A stretch of DNA of 64,000 nucleotides from Erwinia typographi (GCF_000773975.1 NZ_JRUQ01000050.1:1-64000); one strand, 5' to 3'. Numbered from the stretch's first letter, positions 53,738-64,000 are shown. The notes: generated by a model not told the origin, from the sequence alone. Translations and numbers: made by a program.

Positions 53738-54048
53738 TGCGCTCCATAATTAGGGCCTGACGAATGATTGTTACATCCATTATCGCTGGCTCTGTAAGGG
53801 CTGGCATCAGGACCATTCAGGCTGGCATATGCAGCGGCAGCTGTTGCAAGCATTCCGGGGATGCCGAAAGGAATGCCAGTAAGCGCACCAATAATCATTG
53901 CCGCCCCAGTATTATTAGCACAGGTCTTAGGCGCGCCACCTTTACCCCCACGGTATTGGCTATCCAGCCTTCCGCCGGATGACTTATCCGCAAAATTTCC
54001 GGCACCCCTAACCACAGATAATTGAGTGACAGAGAGTTCCTTCATCAT
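53725..54048 (-). CDS. Candidate class II microcin precursor (double-glycine-type leader)
   Basis: The 107-aa precursor starts MMKELSVTQLSVVRGA, which has the pattern of leaders cut by peptidase-containing ABC exporters: a charged/Leu start, hydrophobics at fixed spacing, and Gly-Ala before the cut, as in microcin E492. The mature part would be about 91 aa. It has a Gly/Ala-rich hydrophobic core (about 50-78 of the precursor) and a C-terminal Cys...Cys loop (NGC to AQCTW) like microcin V, plus one further Cys. ATG 54048 was chosen because AAGGA is well spaced; ATG 54054 is too close to it. A small membrane protein gene overlaps its end. No exporter is in the window. Confidence 0.68.
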   Translation of the reverse strand: MMKELSVTQLSVVRGAGNFADKSSGGRLDSQYRGGKGGAPKTCANNTGAAMIIGALTGIPFGIPGMLATAAAAYASLNGPDASPYRASDNGCNNHSSGPNYGAQCTW

Positions 54049-54461
54049 AATCATGTCCTTATATTATTTGAAAATAAATGCCACTTTCATGGCAATTTGA
54101 ATTTATTACATTAGTCAGGATTTTAAAAGTGATTTTGAGGGTGAAATATTAAATTTCATTTCTCAGGGGATTAGGTGATTTAATTTGATGCGCAAAATTA
54201 ATGGCGGCTTACCTGATACAGCCTGAGGACACTTACGGCAAACATTGGTGAATTCGCAACCAAATATATACATATTTTATTTACAGAGGAAAAGTTGATG
54301 CTACTTTTGAATAATATATTAATTTACAGGTGGGTTATTGCTGGCACGTATTGAGTGAAACCTGACGCCGGGAAGAGGATTTTTTTCATCCTGAACCGCC
54401 CCGTTAGCAGAAATTCCTTTTACACTAACGCTATTCCCTTTCCTCTTTGACGAGATGACTC
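54049..54461. other. AT-rich region upstream of the candidate microcin gene
   Basis: About 410 bp of low-GC DNA between divergent genes. On the minus strand a TGCCA/TGGCA hairpin followed by TTTATTTT lies just upstream of the precursor ribosome site and may be a leader structure. On the plus strand an 18-codon frame (54299-54355) with a good ribosome site is the only coding candidate. I see no clear promoter. Confidence 0.5.
54299..54355 (+). CDS. Possible 18-aa hydrophobic peptide
   Basis: An 18-codon frame (MLLLNNILIYRWVIAGTY) has AGAGG 8 nt before the ATG. The peptide is almost wholly hydrophobic with one Arg, resembling in size and character small membrane peptides of type I toxin systems. 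Nothing confirms expression, and chance is a real alternative in AT-rich DNA. Confidence 0.25.
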
Positions 54462-55298
54462 ATGAGAATCATCATGCTGGGTGCAGGATGTTTTGCGTTG
54501 TGGATCGGGTTATCGGGCGCGGCATTTGCCGCAGAGCGCTGCCCGGCGCAGGCTCGGCAAATCAACGACAGCAACAGTGTGCTGCTGCTGGGCGGCACGG
54601 CCAGGGGGCCGATCAAGCAGGTAGTGGTGGGGGAGTTTGGCAAGGACGTCGATCAGCAAAAACGTATTTTGGGACAGTTCGATCGCTGCGGGGCACTGGT
54701 CAGAGCGGACATCAGCTTTGATAAAAGCGAAGGCAACATGAAGTTGGCGATGGTACAGAGCATTGCACGGGTCAGCGATGGCTGGCAGTCGGTGTATGAC
54801 CTGTCGGTATTTGTGATGAAACAGGGACAGTCAGTAGAGGTGAACCGCAAGCAGGGTACCGTGAACTATCTGGTGAGTAAAAAAGGCATCATCACCAGTT
54901 CGACCGATGCGTTTCTGCTTAAGGGCGAAAAGGGATTTACCGAAACGACTAACAGCTTCGACTCGCGTCTGCGGCTGATTAAAAGCGTGGCGCGTGGGTC
55001 GGACGAGCAGGCTAACGGCGAGTATCGCTACCAGTGGAACAGCAAAAATCAGCTGACGAGTGCCAGTTCAGACAGCAATAAAATGACCTGGTCGTACGAT
55101 AAGCAGGACCGCGAGCTGCGTTTGTTGACGTTGACCCATAATGCCAACAGCGAACTCACCTCAGTGGATGAGTGCCAGCTCTGGGACCAGCAGGGTAACT
55201 GCACGCTAAGCTATTCACATGAAACCGAAGTGTTTGCCAAAGGCGAAATCAATCGTCATATCAGCGCGGCGTACCGCTTCGAATACTGGGACCGCTAA
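54462..55298 (+). CDS. Exported protein, YnfC-like (UPF0257-type) architecture
   Basis: This 278-aa protein has a signal peptide (cleavage likely after AAFAAE). The body contains LGGTARGPIKQVVVGEFGK, a FDRCGALV segment, YRYQWNSKNQLTS and DECQLWDQQGNCTLSY, with paired cysteines. The order of RGP-(V/I)K, internal YRY and a C-terminal Cys pair recalls E. coli YnfC, but similarity is weak and there is no lipobox Cys, so it may be periplasmic. Function unknown. It stands alone between the microcin-like locus and gldA (convergent). Confidence 0.72.
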   Translation: MRIIMLGAGCFALWIGLSGAAFAAERCPAQARQINDSNSVLLLGGTARGPIKQVVVGEFGKDVDQQKRILGQFDRCGALVRADISFDKSEGNMKLAMVQSIARVSDGWQSVYDLSVFVMKQGQSVEVNRKQGTVNYLVSKKGIITSSTDAFLLKGEKGFTETTNSFDSRLRLIKSVARGSDEQANGEYRYQWNSKNQLTSASSDSNKMTWSYDKQDRELRLLTLTHNANSELTSVDECQLWDQQGNCTLSYSHETEVFAKGEINRHISAAYRFEYWDR

Positions 55299-55348
55299 GC
55301 AGGAAAGAGAAATTACGGGGGCCGCGATTTCCGGCCCCAGGATAGAAC

Positions 55349-56446
55349 TCAGCTCACCGTCTGGCTGAAGGCGTCCACGGCCAGAATGGCGCTGGCAATG
55401 TCTTCAGCGCTAAGGTTTGGATTGAGATTTTTTAGCGTATCGCCTTCGCTGTTAGCGAGTGCGCCCACTTTCACCAGGTTATCCCAGCTTTCGTTTTCCA
55501 GATGCAGCTCTTTCAGCGTGGTAGGCATCTTAATTGAGCGGTAGAAACGAATATAGCGGGCGATCTCTTCATCTTCGCGCTGCTCCAGCACCATCTGCGT
55601 CAGCGTTCCGTAAGCGACTTTTTCGCCATGAGTAAGGTGATGGATATCACCGTCGATGGCGGTAAAGCCGTTATGGATGGCGTGCGCAGCGGCCAGTCCG
55701 GCATTCTCAAATCCCAGCCCTGAAAGCAGCGTGTTGGCTTCGACGACCGCCTCAACCGCTGGCGTGACCACATTTTTCTCCACGGCCTGATAAGCGCTGA
55801 AGCCATAGGTCAGCAGCGTTTTCTCGCAGGCTTCGGCAATCGCCATCCCGGCTATTGTCGGGTCGCCGTTGACCATTGATTTGCTGTGCGAGCGTTTCAC
55901 CGCCTGCGCTTCGACAAAGGTGGCAAGGCCGTCAGCAATCCCTGAGGCGAAAAGGCGTACGGGAGCACGGGCGCAAACCTGAGTATCTACCAGCACCAGA
56001 TCGGGGTTTTTGCTGTAGAAGCGGTAGCTTTCAAACACGCCCGCATCTGAGTAAATGACCGAAAGGGCGCTGCACGGTGCATCGGTTGAGGCAATCGTCG
56101 GCACAATAACCACCGGCTGTTTCAGCTCGTCAGCCACGGCCTTGACCGTATCCAGCGTTTTACCGCCCCCGAGGCCAATCACCAGCCTGGCGCCGCTATT
56201 TTTAGCCAGGCCTGCCAGACGGGTAATCTCATTGCCCGACGCTTCGCCATTAAACTGCTGATAGTGAAATTCAATTTTACTGTTTTTCAGTGAGGCCTGA
56301 ACGTCTTTACCAATCAGTCCCCAGACGATCTCATCGGCAACAACAAAGGCATTGTCGCCGAGCTCTGCAACATAATCGCCTAACTGGGCCATCACACCTG
56401 CACCCTGAACATACTTACGTGGTGAAGAGAAAACGAATCGACTCAT
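55349..56446 (-). CDS. gldA: Glycerol dehydrogenase (NAD+, Zn-dependent)
   Basis: The 365-aa iron/zinc alcohol dehydrogenase family enzyme oxidises glycerol to dihydroxyacetone. The NAD-binding IGLGGGKTLDTVKAVAD is near 90-106. Metal ligands are Asp in GIADGLATF (about 171) and two His in AAAHAIHNG (about 254) and HLTHGEKVAYG (about 271). ATG 56446 follows AAGGAG. An inverted repeat lies just upstream. Confidence 0.95.
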   Translation of the reverse strand: MSRFVFSSPRKYVQGAGVMAQLGDYVAELGDNAFVVADEIVWGLIGKDVQASLKNSKIEFHYQQFNGEASGNEITRLAGLAKNSGARLVIGLGGGKTLDTVKAVADELKQPVVIVPTIASTDAPCSALSVIYSDAGVFESYRFYSKNPDLVLVDTQVCARAPVRLFASGIADGLATFVEAQAVKRSHSKSMVNGDPTIAGMAIAEACEKTLLTYGFSAYQAVEKNVVTPAVEAVVEANTLLSGLGFENAGLAAAHAIHNGFTAIDGDIHHLTHGEKVAYGTLTQMVLEQREDEEIARYIRFYRSIKMPTTLKELHLENESWDNLVKVGALANSEGDTLKNLNPNLSAEDIASAILAVDAFSQTVS

Positions 56447-56466
56447 GTTGGACTCCTTTCGGTTAA

Positions 56467-56493
56467 ATGAAACAGACGTCTTACTGGTTTCAT
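56467..56493. promoter_or_regulatory. Inverted repeat upstream of gldA
   Basis: ATGAAAC (56467-56473) and GTTTCAT (56487-56493) form a 7-bp inverted repeat, 13 bp apart, about 20 bp before the gldA start codon on the minus strand. It may be an operator. No adjacent regulator gene is seen. Confidence 0.4.
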
Positions 56494-56620
56494 AATGAAC
56501 CTCCGTCAGGCATTGCGCTTGTTAAAAAATGGGATAACTAAGCCGTGAAGCTGGCGCATTCACGGCGTTAGGGAATGGGAAAGATGAAAAGCGGGGTTGG
56601 CTGTGCAGCGAGCCGAAAAA

Positions 56621-57585
56621 TTAAGGCTTCTGAGCAACCAGAACGGCGCGCAGCGGGGCCGGGTAGCCCTCAACGGTTTTCGTGGGATCCTCGGGGTCGA
56701 GAAACTCAGCCAGCGATTCACTGGTCATCCAGTCCGTGCGGCGCTGCTCGTCGGTGCTGGTAGCGGAATAGTCAACAATGCGCACGTCCTCAAAACCACA
56801 TTTTTCCAGCCAGCTCTTCAGCGCGCCAGTTGAGGGGATGAAATAGACGTTGCGCATCTGCGCGTAGCGTTCGCCCGGCACCAGCACCTCACGATCGCCA
56901 CCCTCAATCACCAGCGTCTCCAGCACCAGTTCGCCCCCGCTCACCAGTTGGTTTTTCAGCTGAAGCAGATGATCCAGCGGCGAGCGACGATGGTATAAGA
57001 CGCCCATTGAAAATACCGTATCAAATGCCTTTAGCTCAGGCAGTTGCTCAATGCCCAGCGGCAGCAGGTGGGCCCGCTGGTCGTCACCCAACAGCTTGCG
57101 CACCGCTTCAAACTGACACAGGAAAAGCTGCATCGGGTCGATGCCCACCACCAGCCTGGCGCCGGCGCCGACCATCCGCCACATGTGATAGCCACTACCA
57201 CAGCCCACGTCCAGCACGGTTCTGCCCGCCAGGGGAGAAATATGCGGCAGCACGCGCTGCCATTTCCAGTCTGAACGCCATTCGGTATCAATCTGCACGC
57301 CGTACAGCGAGTACGGGCCTTTACGCCAGGGCATCAGATTGCGCAGCAGCTTTTCAATGCCGTCGCGTTGGCGGTCGGTCAGATCGGGGCGATCGGCCGT
57401 CACGCTATGCAGTAGATCCAGCGTTTCTGGTTGCAGCGCCGGAAGATATTCCACTGCGCGATCCCAGTTCTTAAAATGACCGTGCAGCTGTTCGCGCTGC
57501 CAGGTGGCAATCTGCGCTGGCAGCGTCTCCAGCCAGTGGGAAAGGGGGCTTTTTGCTATTAGCTGGTAAAAATTACCGAAATCCA

Positions 57586-57586
<1 letters not shown>
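56621..57586 (-). CDS. cmoB: tRNA U34 carboxymethyltransferase CmoB
   Basis: This 321-aa enzyme transfers a carboxymethyl group from carboxy-SAM to 5-hydroxyuridine at wobble position 34, giving cmo5U. The SAM-type fold motif [15 protein letters not shown] is near 125-139, and [10 protein letters not shown] and ETLVIEG follow. It begins at the cmoA stop (TGATG overlap), so both steps of the pathway are made together. Confidence 0.97.
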
Positions 57587-58440
<854 letters not shown>

Positions 58441-58836
58441 TTAGTGCAGGGTCAAAACCAGATCCCAGGGAAGGTAGAGAAGATTAAAAATAATCATACC
58501 CAGCAGCGACAGCAGGGTGAGGATCATGCCGTTTTTACGCCACAGCAGCGTGCTGGTGCGCATTCCCCTGGCGTGCAGCAGGCGGCCGAGGAAGAAAAGC
58601 AGGCCAACAAGGTGCAGCATCCAGATATCGGCGCCGTTCATCTCCATCACCACCAGCAGCAGGGTGGCAAGGGGGATATACTCTACGGCATTGCCGTGGA
58701 TGCGAATGGCGGTTTGCAGTTCGTAAAAACCTCCATCGCCGTGAGAAACCCGATACAGCCGGCGAAGACGAACCACATCAACGGAAAATTTGATAATAAA
58801 TACGGCTCCAAGCACAACATACAGGGCGCTAACCAT
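58441..58836 (-). CDS. yecN: MAPEG-family membrane protein YecN
   Basis: This 131-aa protein has four membrane helices. The central IRIHGNAVEYIPLATLLLVV is the MAPEG signature (R/H...N..E..P). Members include glutathione-dependent membrane enzymes; the bacterial YecN reaction is unknown. Same position next to cmoAB as in E. coli. Confidence 0.92.
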   Translation of the reverse strand: MVSALYVVLGAVFIIKFSVDVVRLRRLYRVSHGDGGFYELQTAIRIHGNAVEYIPLATLLLVVMEMNGADIWMLHLVGLLFFLGRLLHARGMRTSTLLWRKNGMILTLLSLLGMIIFNLLYLPWDLVLTLH

Positions 58837-58941
58837 CCTGACTCCATCAGTACAGTAAATTCTTAGGCGTCATCATAACGATGAAACCTCGTACTGTCAG
58901 TGCGTTACCCCTACAGTTAAAGAATTATCTTAAGGATTGGG

Positions 58942-59766
58942 TCAAAATAACGGCGCCTGCTGCGGCCAGTCCGGCGCCTCGCCCACCTGAGGTAGCACAT
59001 TCTGCAGGGCACTCAACAAATGCTGCACCAGTTGCGGGGCCCAGGCGATATCCGGCGTATGGATAAACAGCCACGGCTGGCCCTGCTCGCACCACTGTGG
59101 CAGCTTGCTCAGCCAGGACTGGAACCAGCGGAGATTAGCATCGGCATCGTCACCACCAATGAATCGCACCATTGGCTGCCCGGCGGTCATCACCACATGA
59201 ACCGGCAGCTTCGGCTTTTTACGCTGTGCTTCAATAACGGCTGGCGTGCCAGGGTAGGCTGAATGGACGCCTCTGGTATCCAGAATCACCCGGTTGACCC
59301 CGCGCTGATGTAACCCACGGTTCAGCGCCTGTTCAGCTTCGCCCTTGGCGAAAAAGTCCTGATGACGCACTTCCACGCCGTAGCTGAACCTGTCCGGCAA
59401 GGCGTCAAGAAAAGCCCACAGCGCCGGTAAATCAGCCGGCGTGAAGGTCGGCGGCAGCTGCAGCCAGTACTGTCCAAGGCGATCGGCTAAGGGCTCCAGC
59501 AGGTTGAAAAACTCGGCCGTCAGATCGCCACAGTTGCGCAGCGCGGCGTGATGGCTGATGGTGGCGGGAAATTTAAAGCAGAAGCGGAAGCTGTCATGGG
59601 TCATGTCCCGCCAGCGCTGAACGATTTCGGGGCGGGGCAGCGCGTAGAGCGTGGTGTTACCCTCCACGCAGTTAAAGTACCGCGCATAGTCGGCGAGGGT
59701 GCTCATACCCAGTTTTTTCCACTGTGGATGCTGCCATTGAGGCAACCCCAGGTAAAAAGGCTTCAT
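58942..59766 (-). CDS. yecE: DUF72 TIM-barrel protein YecE
   Basis: The 274-aa protein has the DUF72 pattern: YLGLPQWQHPQW at the N-terminus, YARYFNCVEGNTTLYALPRP, FRFCFKFPATISH, and a late IHTPDIAWAPQ. Its function is unknown. Gene order yecN-yecE-yecD-aspS is as in E. coli. Confidence 0.92.
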   Translation of the reverse strand: MKPFYLGLPQWQHPQWKKLGMSTLADYARYFNCVEGNTTLYALPRPEIVQRWRDMTHDSFRFCFKFPATISHHAALRNCGDLTAEFFNLLEPLADRLGQYWLQLPPTFTPADLPALWAFLDALPDRFSYGVEVRHQDFFAKGEAEQALNRGLHQRGVNRVILDTRGVHSAYPGTPAVIEAQRKKPKLPVHVVMTAGQPMVRFIGGDDADANLRWFQSWLSKLPQWCEQGQPWLFIHTPDIAWAPQLVQHLLSALQNVLPQVGEAPDWPQQAPLF

Positions 59767-59863
59767 CGGCTTTCCCTGATTGGCGGTCTGAACTGAAATG
59801 TAACCAGTGGGGGCAGGGAGTGCAACCCGCTAAGCCCATCCGGAGCTTAGCGGGGTGAGAGGG

Positions 59864-60427
59864 TTACAGCGCGGAGATGACCTCTGCTGACTGACGAACG
59901 CGACCCAGACGCGGGAAAATATTTTTGAAGCTGCCGTTGTGCTCTTCGGTGCTGCCCGCGCTGCAAATATCTTCCGCCAGGATCAGGTTAAAGCCCAGCT
60001 CCCAGGCGTTCCGGGCAGTAGACTCAACGCCGATATTGGTGGAAATACCGCCCAGCACAATGGTATCAATACCGCGACGACGGAGCTGAAGCTCCAGATC
60101 GGTGCCGTAGAAAGCGCCCCACTGATGCTTGGTCACCTCGATATCGCTCTCTTTTTTACCCAGCGCCGGAGGATAGACCCACCAGTTTTCCGGCAGCCCA
60201 CCGCTGTGGCTGGCGTCAACAGGCTGTTTTGGCGCGTCGCCAAAATCCTTTGCCCAGCCCACGCGGACCAGTACTACCGGGGAATTTACCGCACGAAATT
60301 TCTCCGCCAGCACCGCCGCTCGGGCAACCACATCCGACGCCGCGTGCGGACCGCCAGCAAAAGGCAGAATGCCTTCCTGCAAATCAATCAGCACCAGTGC
60401 AGTTTTGGCAGCATTTAGTTCCAACAT
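59864..60427 (-). CDS. yecD: Isochorismatase-family hydrolase YecD
   Basis: This 187-aa cysteine-hydrolase fold protein has the catalytic Asp in [13 protein letters not shown] (about 14), a Lys in [13 protein letters not shown], and the region [20 protein letters not shown]. Where most isochorismatases have the nucleophile Cys (GxxTxxCV), this one has Gly (STNIGV), as seen in E. coli YecD to my recollection, so activity is doubtful. ATG 60427 follows GGAGAG; the longer frame from 60496 is not used. Confidence 0.88.
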   Translation of the reverse strand: MLELNAAKTALVLIDLQEGILPFAGGPHAASDVVARAAVLAEKFRAVNSPVVLVRVGWAKDFGDAPKQPVDASHSGGLPENWWVYPPALGKKESDIEVTKHQWGAFYGTDLELQLRRRGIDTIVLGGISTNIGVESTARNAWELGFNLILAEDICSAGSTEEHNGSFKNIFPRLGRVRQSAEVISAL

Positions 60428-60606
60428 AGTCTCTCCGGTCAAAGGGGGGAAACCGTCGAGAATACGGCCGACGGGTGACAACGACAATGTTCGCAAAGCG
60501 TGAAATTTGTTAGCTTTTGTGAGAACCCGGCAGATTATGAAGAATTTTGCCGCGAATCAGCGGGCCTGATGGGGTTACGGCTCTTATCGCGCCGGGGTTT
60601 TTCCAT

Positions 60607-60612
60607 TATAAT
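60607..60612 (+). promoter_or_regulatory. Probable aspS -10 element
   Basis: A perfect TATAAT lies 88 bp before the aspS start codon, with a weak TTATCG 17 bp further upstream (60584-60589). It is divergent from yecD. Confidence 0.55.
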
Positions 60613-60700
60613 GGCCGCCTTTTTTCGCGGCAGCAGAGCCTTACCGGGCTGGAAACCGAATCATGCTGCGGCGATGCGGCGAAGTTTAAAGGATATCGTT

Positions 60701-62500
60701 ATGCGTACTGATTATTGCGGACAGATCACTTTGTCCCACGTAGGCCAGCAAGTGACACTGTGCGGTTGGGTTAATCGCCGCCGCGACCTGGGCAGCCTGA
60801 TCTTTATTGATATGCGTGACCGCGAAGGCATCGTGCAGGTCTTTTTCGACCCGGATCGTCAGGAAGCCTTCAGGCTGGCCTCTGAACTGCGTAACGAATT
60901 TTGCATTCAGCTCACAGGGACCGTGCGAGCCCGTGATGACAAAAACAAAAACAGCGAGATGGCGACCGGTGAAGTTGAAATTTTTGCCACCGATCTGACC
61001 ATTATTAACCGCGCCGAGCCGTTACCGCTGGACTCCAACCACGCCAATACCGAAGAGGCGCGGCTGAAGTACCGCTATCTGGACCTGCGTCGTCCTGAAA
61101 TGGCGCAGCGTCTGAAGACCCGCGCTAAAATCACCAGCTTCGTGCGTCGCTTTATGGACGATCATGGTTTCCTCGATATTGAAACGCCGATGCTGACCAA
61201 GGCCACGCCGGAAGGCGCGCGTGACTATCTGGTGCCGAGCCGCGTGCATAAAGGCAAATTCTACGCGCTGCCGCAGTCTCCTCAGCTGTTCAAGCAGCTG
61301 CTGATGATGTCCGGCTTCGATCGCTATTATCAGGTGGTTAAGTGTTTCCGCGACGAAGACCTGCGCGCCGACCGTCAGCCGGAATTTACCCAGATCGACG
61401 TCGAAACCTCCTTTATGACGGCGCCGCAGGTGCGTGAAGTCATGGAGCAGCTGGTGCGCGAACTGTGGCTGGAGGTGAAAAACACCGATCTCGGCAGCTT
61501 CCCGACCATGACCTTTGGGGAGGCCATGCGGCGTTACGGTTCTGACAAGCCGGACCTGCGTAACCCAATGGAGCTGGTGGACGTGGCTGACCTGCTCAAA
61601 ACGGTGGAGTTTAAGGTCTTCTCCGGCCCGGCAAACGATGCGAAAGGCCGCGTGGCGGCCCTGCGCGTGCCGGGTGGCGCTCAGCTGAGCCGCAAGCAGA
61701 TTGATGAGTACGCTAAATTCGTTGAAATCTACGGGGCGAAAGGCCTGGCGTGGATGAAGGTGAACGAGCGGGCGAAAGGGCTGGAGGGCGTAACCAGTCC
61801 GGTCGCGAAATTCCTCACCGCTGAGATAGTCGAAGCCATCCTCGCCCGCACTAACGCCAGCGACGGCGACAGCATCTTCTTTGGTGCTGACAGCGCCAAA
61901 GTGGTAGCCGATGCGCTGGGCGCGCTGCGCCTGAAGGTGGGCCGCGATCTGAATATTACCACCGGTAGCGCCTGGGCGCCGCTGTGGGTAGTCGACTTCC
62001 CGATGTTTGAGGAGGACGGCGAGGGCGGTCTGACCGCCATGCACCATCCGTTCACTGCGCCAAAAGAGATGACGCCGGACGAGCTGAAATCCGTGCCGGA
62101 AAGCGCCATCGCCAACGCCTACGATATGGTCATTAACGGTTATGAGGTCGGCGGTGGGTCGGTACGTATCCACAACGGCCAGATGCAGCAGACCGTGTTC
62201 GGCATCCTCGGCATTACGGAGCAGGAGCAGCGTGAGAAGTTTGGCTTCCTGCTGGACGCGCTGAAGTTCGGCACGCCGCCGCACGCGGGCCTGGCTTTCG
62301 GTCTGGATCGTCTGGTGATGCTGTTAACCGGCACCGATAACATCCGTGACGTGATCGCCTTCCCGAAAACAACCGCCGCCGCCTGTCTGATGACCGAGGC
62401 GCCAAGCTTTGCCAATCCGGTCTCGCTGGCGGAACTGGGTATTGAAGTGATGAAGAAGTATCAGAAGTCGTCATCTGAAGAAAATTCAGAGAACGAGTAA
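60701..62500 (+). CDS. aspS: Aspartyl-tRNA synthetase
   Basis: The 599-aa class IIb synthetase has an N-terminal OB-fold anticodon domain (to about 105) and catalytic motif 2 [18 protein letters not shown] (about 217-234). It also has a bacterial GAD insertion (about 290-420) and motif 3 [11 protein letters not shown] near 535. It charges tRNA-Asp. ATG 60701 follows AAGGA; the frame extends to 60500 but the extra residues are not part of the family. It has a Ser/Glu-rich tail. One-base overlap with nudB. Confidence 0.97.
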   Translation: MRTDYCGQITLSHVGQQVTLCGWVNRRRDLGSLIFIDMRDREGIVQVFFDPDRQEAFRLASELRNEFCIQLTGTVRARDDKNKNSEMATGEVEIFATDLTIINRAEPLPLDSNHANTEEARLKYRYLDLRRPEMAQRLKTRAKITSFVRRFMDDHGFLDIETPMLTKATPEGARDYLVPSRVHKGKFYALPQSPQLFKQLLMMSGFDRYYQVVKCFRDEDLRADRQPEFTQIDVETSFMTAPQVREVMEQLVRELWLEVKNTDLGSFPTMTFGEAMRRYGSDKPDLRNPMELVDVADLLKTVEFKVFSGPANDAKGRVAALRVPGGAQLSRKQIDEYAKFVEIYGAKGLAWMKVNERAKGLEGVTSPVAKFLTAEIVEAILARTNASDGDSIFFGADSAKVVADALGALRLKVGRDLNITTGSAWAPLWVVDFPMFEEDGEGGLTAMHHPFTAPKEMTPDELKSVPESAIANAYDMVINGYEVGGGSVRIHNGQMQQTVFGILGITEQEQREKFGFLLDALKFGTPPHAGLAFGLDRLVMLLTGTDNIRDVIAFPKTTAAACLMTEAPSFANPVSLAELGIEVMKKYQKSSSEENSENE

Positions 62501-62934
62501 TGGCCTGGAAAAATCCGGTATCGGTACTGGTGGTGATCTTCGCCCGCGATACCGGGCGGGTGCTGATGCTTCAGCGCCGTGACGATCCCAGCTTCTGGCA
62601 GTCGGTCACCGGCAGCCAGGAGCCGGGCGAAAGCCTGATGGAAACGGCGAAGCGTGAGGTGCTCGAAGAGCTGGGAATTGACGTCAACGCCAGGCAGCTC
62701 ACAGTTGTTGACTGTCGGCGTCAGATACAATTCGAAATCTTCGACCACTTCCGGCATCGTTATGCCCCGGACGTCACGCACAACAGCGAGCACTGGTTCA
62801 GCCTGGCGCTGCCGACAGAGTGGGAGATAGCGCTTAGCGAACATCTCGCTCTGCGCTGGCTGGCGCCTGCTGAGGCCGCCTTGCTGACCAAGTCCTGGAG
62901 TAATCGCCAGGCAATTGAAGAATTTGTTATTTAG
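62500..62934 (+). CDS. nudB: Dihydroneopterin triphosphate diphosphatase
   Basis: This 144-aa Nudix hydrolase has the full box in [20 protein letters not shown] plus LGI (about 37-59). It releases pyrophosphate from dihydroneopterin triphosphate in folate synthesis. TAATG overlap with aspS; the same neighbours occur in E. coli. Confidence 0.96.
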   Translation: MAWKNPVSVLVVIFARDTGRVLMLQRRDDPSFWQSVTGSQEPGESLMETAKREVLEELGIDVNARQLTVVDCRRQIQFEIFDHFRHRYAPDVTHNSEHWFSLALPTEWEIALSEHLALRWLAPAEAALLTKSWSNRQAIEEFVI

Positions 62935-62956
62935 TCTTTTCTGGAGAATTGAATTT

Positions 62957-63700
62957 ATGGCAGGCCACAGTAAATGGGCTAACACCAAGCACCGTAAGGC
63001 GGCACAGGATTCCAAGCGCGGTAAGATCTTCACCAAGATTATCCGCGAGCTGGTAACCGCAGCAAAACTGGGTGGCGGCGATGCCGGCTCAAACCCACGC
63101 CTGCGCGCCGCAATGGATAAAGCGCTGTCGAACAACATGACGCGTGACACCATGAACCGTGCGATTGCGCGCGGCGTGGGCGGCGAAGACGACAGCAACA
63201 TGGAAACCATCATTTATGAAGGTTACGGCCCTGGCGGTACCGCGGTGATGGTTGAGTGCCTGAGCGATAACCGTAACCGTACCGTTTCCGAAGTGCGTCA
63301 CGCCTTCAGCAAAACCGGCGGCAACCTGGGGACAGACGGGTCGGTAGCCTACCTGTTCACCCGAAAAGGCGTCATCTCGTTTGCGCCGGGCCTGACTGAA
63401 GACGAGGTGATGGATGCGGCGCTGGAAGCCGGTGCTGATGATGTGGTGACCTATGACGATGGCGCTATCGACGTGTTCTGCGCCTGGGAGTCACTCGGCC
63501 AGGTGAAAGATGCGCTGGAAGCGGCGGGTTTGAAGGCTGAATCCGCTGAGGTTTCGATGATCCCTTCCACCAAAGCCGATATGGATGAAGATACCGCGCC
63601 TAAGCTGCTGCGTCTGATCGATCTGCTGGAAGACTGTGATGATGTGCAGGAAGTCTACCATAACGGTGAGATCTCCGACGAGGTGGCGGCAACCCTTTAA
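62957..63700 (+). CDS. yebC: YebC/TACO1-family protein
   Basis: The 247-aa protein starts [20 protein letters not shown], the family hallmark, and has [19 protein letters not shown] (about 76-94). Relatives act as transcriptional regulators or relieve ribosome stalling at proline-rich stretches. ATG 62957 follows TGGAG. It lies between nudB and ruvC, as in E. coli. Confidence 0.96.
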   Translation: MAGHSKWANTKHRKAAQDSKRGKIFTKIIRELVTAAKLGGGDAGSNPRLRAAMDKALSNNMTRDTMNRAIARGVGGEDDSNMETIIYEGYGPGGTAVMVECLSDNRNRTVSEVRHAFSKTGGNLGTDGSVAYLFTRKGVISFAPGLTEDEVMDAALEAGADDVVTYDDGAIDVFCAWESLGQVKDALEAAGLKAESAEVSMIPSTKADMDEDTAPKLLRLIDLLEDCDDVQEVYHNGEISDEVAATL

Positions 63701-63740
63701 TGGCGTTGTCTCTGTATGACCCGCTGGCCGGAGGTGCGTA

Positions 63741-64000
63741 ATGGCGATCGTATTAGGTATCGACCCTGGTTCGCGCATCACCGGCTACGGCGTTATTCGT
63801 CAGGTTGGCCGCCAGCTGACCTACCTAGGCAGCGGCTGCATCCGCACTAACGTCACGGATCTCCCCTCGCGGCTGAAGCTGATTTACGCAGGCGTAAGTG
63901 AAATCATTACTCAGTTTCAGCCGGATTTTTTCGCTATTGAGCAGGTCTTTATGGCGAAAAATGCCGACTCGGCGCTGAAGCTGGGCCAGGCGCGCGGGTC
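63741..64000 (+). CDS. ruvC: Holliday-junction endonuclease RuvC (5' part)
   Basis: The first 86 codons are in the window; the gene runs off the right edge. Catalytic Asp7 is in [13 protein letters not shown] and the second acidic residue (about 66) in [20 protein letters not shown]. RuvC resolves Holliday junctions after RuvAB branch migration. GGAGG lies 5 nt before ATG 63741. It is 40 bp after yebC. Confidence 0.96.
   Translation, partial: MAIVLGIDPGSRITGYGVIRQVGRQLTYLGSGCIRTNVTDLPSRLKLIYAGVSEIITQFQPDFFAIEQVFMAKNADSALKLGQARG

Noticed and set aside
61022-62284. 420-codon minus-strand open frame opposite aspS
   Set aside because: It is a shadow of the highly expressed, GC-rich aspS gene; its His/Arg-rich translation matches no family and it has no ribosome site.

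Overview
The window is an ordinary chromosome segment of a motile enterobacterium (Enterobacterales). Most proteins track their E. coli K-12 counterparts closely, and so does much of the gene order: serX-ghrA-ycdX-ycdY; otsBA; flhDC-motAB-cheAW-mcp-cheRBYZ-flhBAE-argS; cutC; cmoAB-yecN-yecE-yecD-aspS-nudB-yebC-ruvC. Differences from E. coli point to Erwinia/Pantoea-type relatives (Erwiniaceae): the ghrA cluster lies close to the flagellar cluster, an HD-GYP protein lies next to otsB, and three chemoreceptor genes lie in the che operon. The genus is an inference from gene content only.

Layout. 1-662: tRNA-Ser(GGA) on the minus strand, followed by a ~182-bp tandem repeat that carries copies of the tRNA 3' end and terminator. 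663-9741: ghrA, ycdX, ycdY, a CoA-transferase, an EamA exporter, a glutamine amidotransferase, an aldehyde dehydrogenase and an NCS1 permease. 9811-17287: a GGDEF-EAL protein, a cation/proton antiporter, a flavin reductase, hemB, an EthD protein, and a divergent LysR/SnoaL pair. 17411-23016: SOS-controlled umuDC, then a copper-type TonB receptor with a Met/His-rich DUF2946 protein, and a GNAT acetyltransferase. 23092-27165: a hydrolase, a TetR regulator, a 2-hydroxyacid dehydrogenase and an HD-GYP phosphodiesterase. 27492-29706: otsBA (trehalose synthesis).

29849-48251 is the flagellar/chemotaxis block. The master regulator flhDC is preceded by a 940-bp regulatory region with a perfectly palindromic CRP site, an RcsAB-like box and a LysR-type palindrome. 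motAB-cheAW, three receptors with cheRBYZ, and flhBAE follow. FliA (sigma-28) promoters can be read directly: inside flhC (for motA), before receptor 1 and before receptor 2. Two further matches are unexpected: one before the HD-GYP gene, and one orphan between otsA and flhD. The flagellar regulon may therefore include a c-di-GMP phosphodiesterase, and possibly an undescribed transcript or feedback on flhDC.

48308-64000 is mostly tRNA and translation housekeeping: argS, cmoAB, aspS, nudB, yebC and the start of ruvC. Inserted between cutC and gldA is an AT-rich island. It holds a candidate class II microcin: a precursor with a microcin E492-like double-glycine-type leader, a Gly/Ala-rich core and a C-terminal Cys pair. 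Overlapping it is a small two-helix membrane protein that looks like its immunity factor. This pair is the most likely undescribed system here. No dedicated exporter is in the window.
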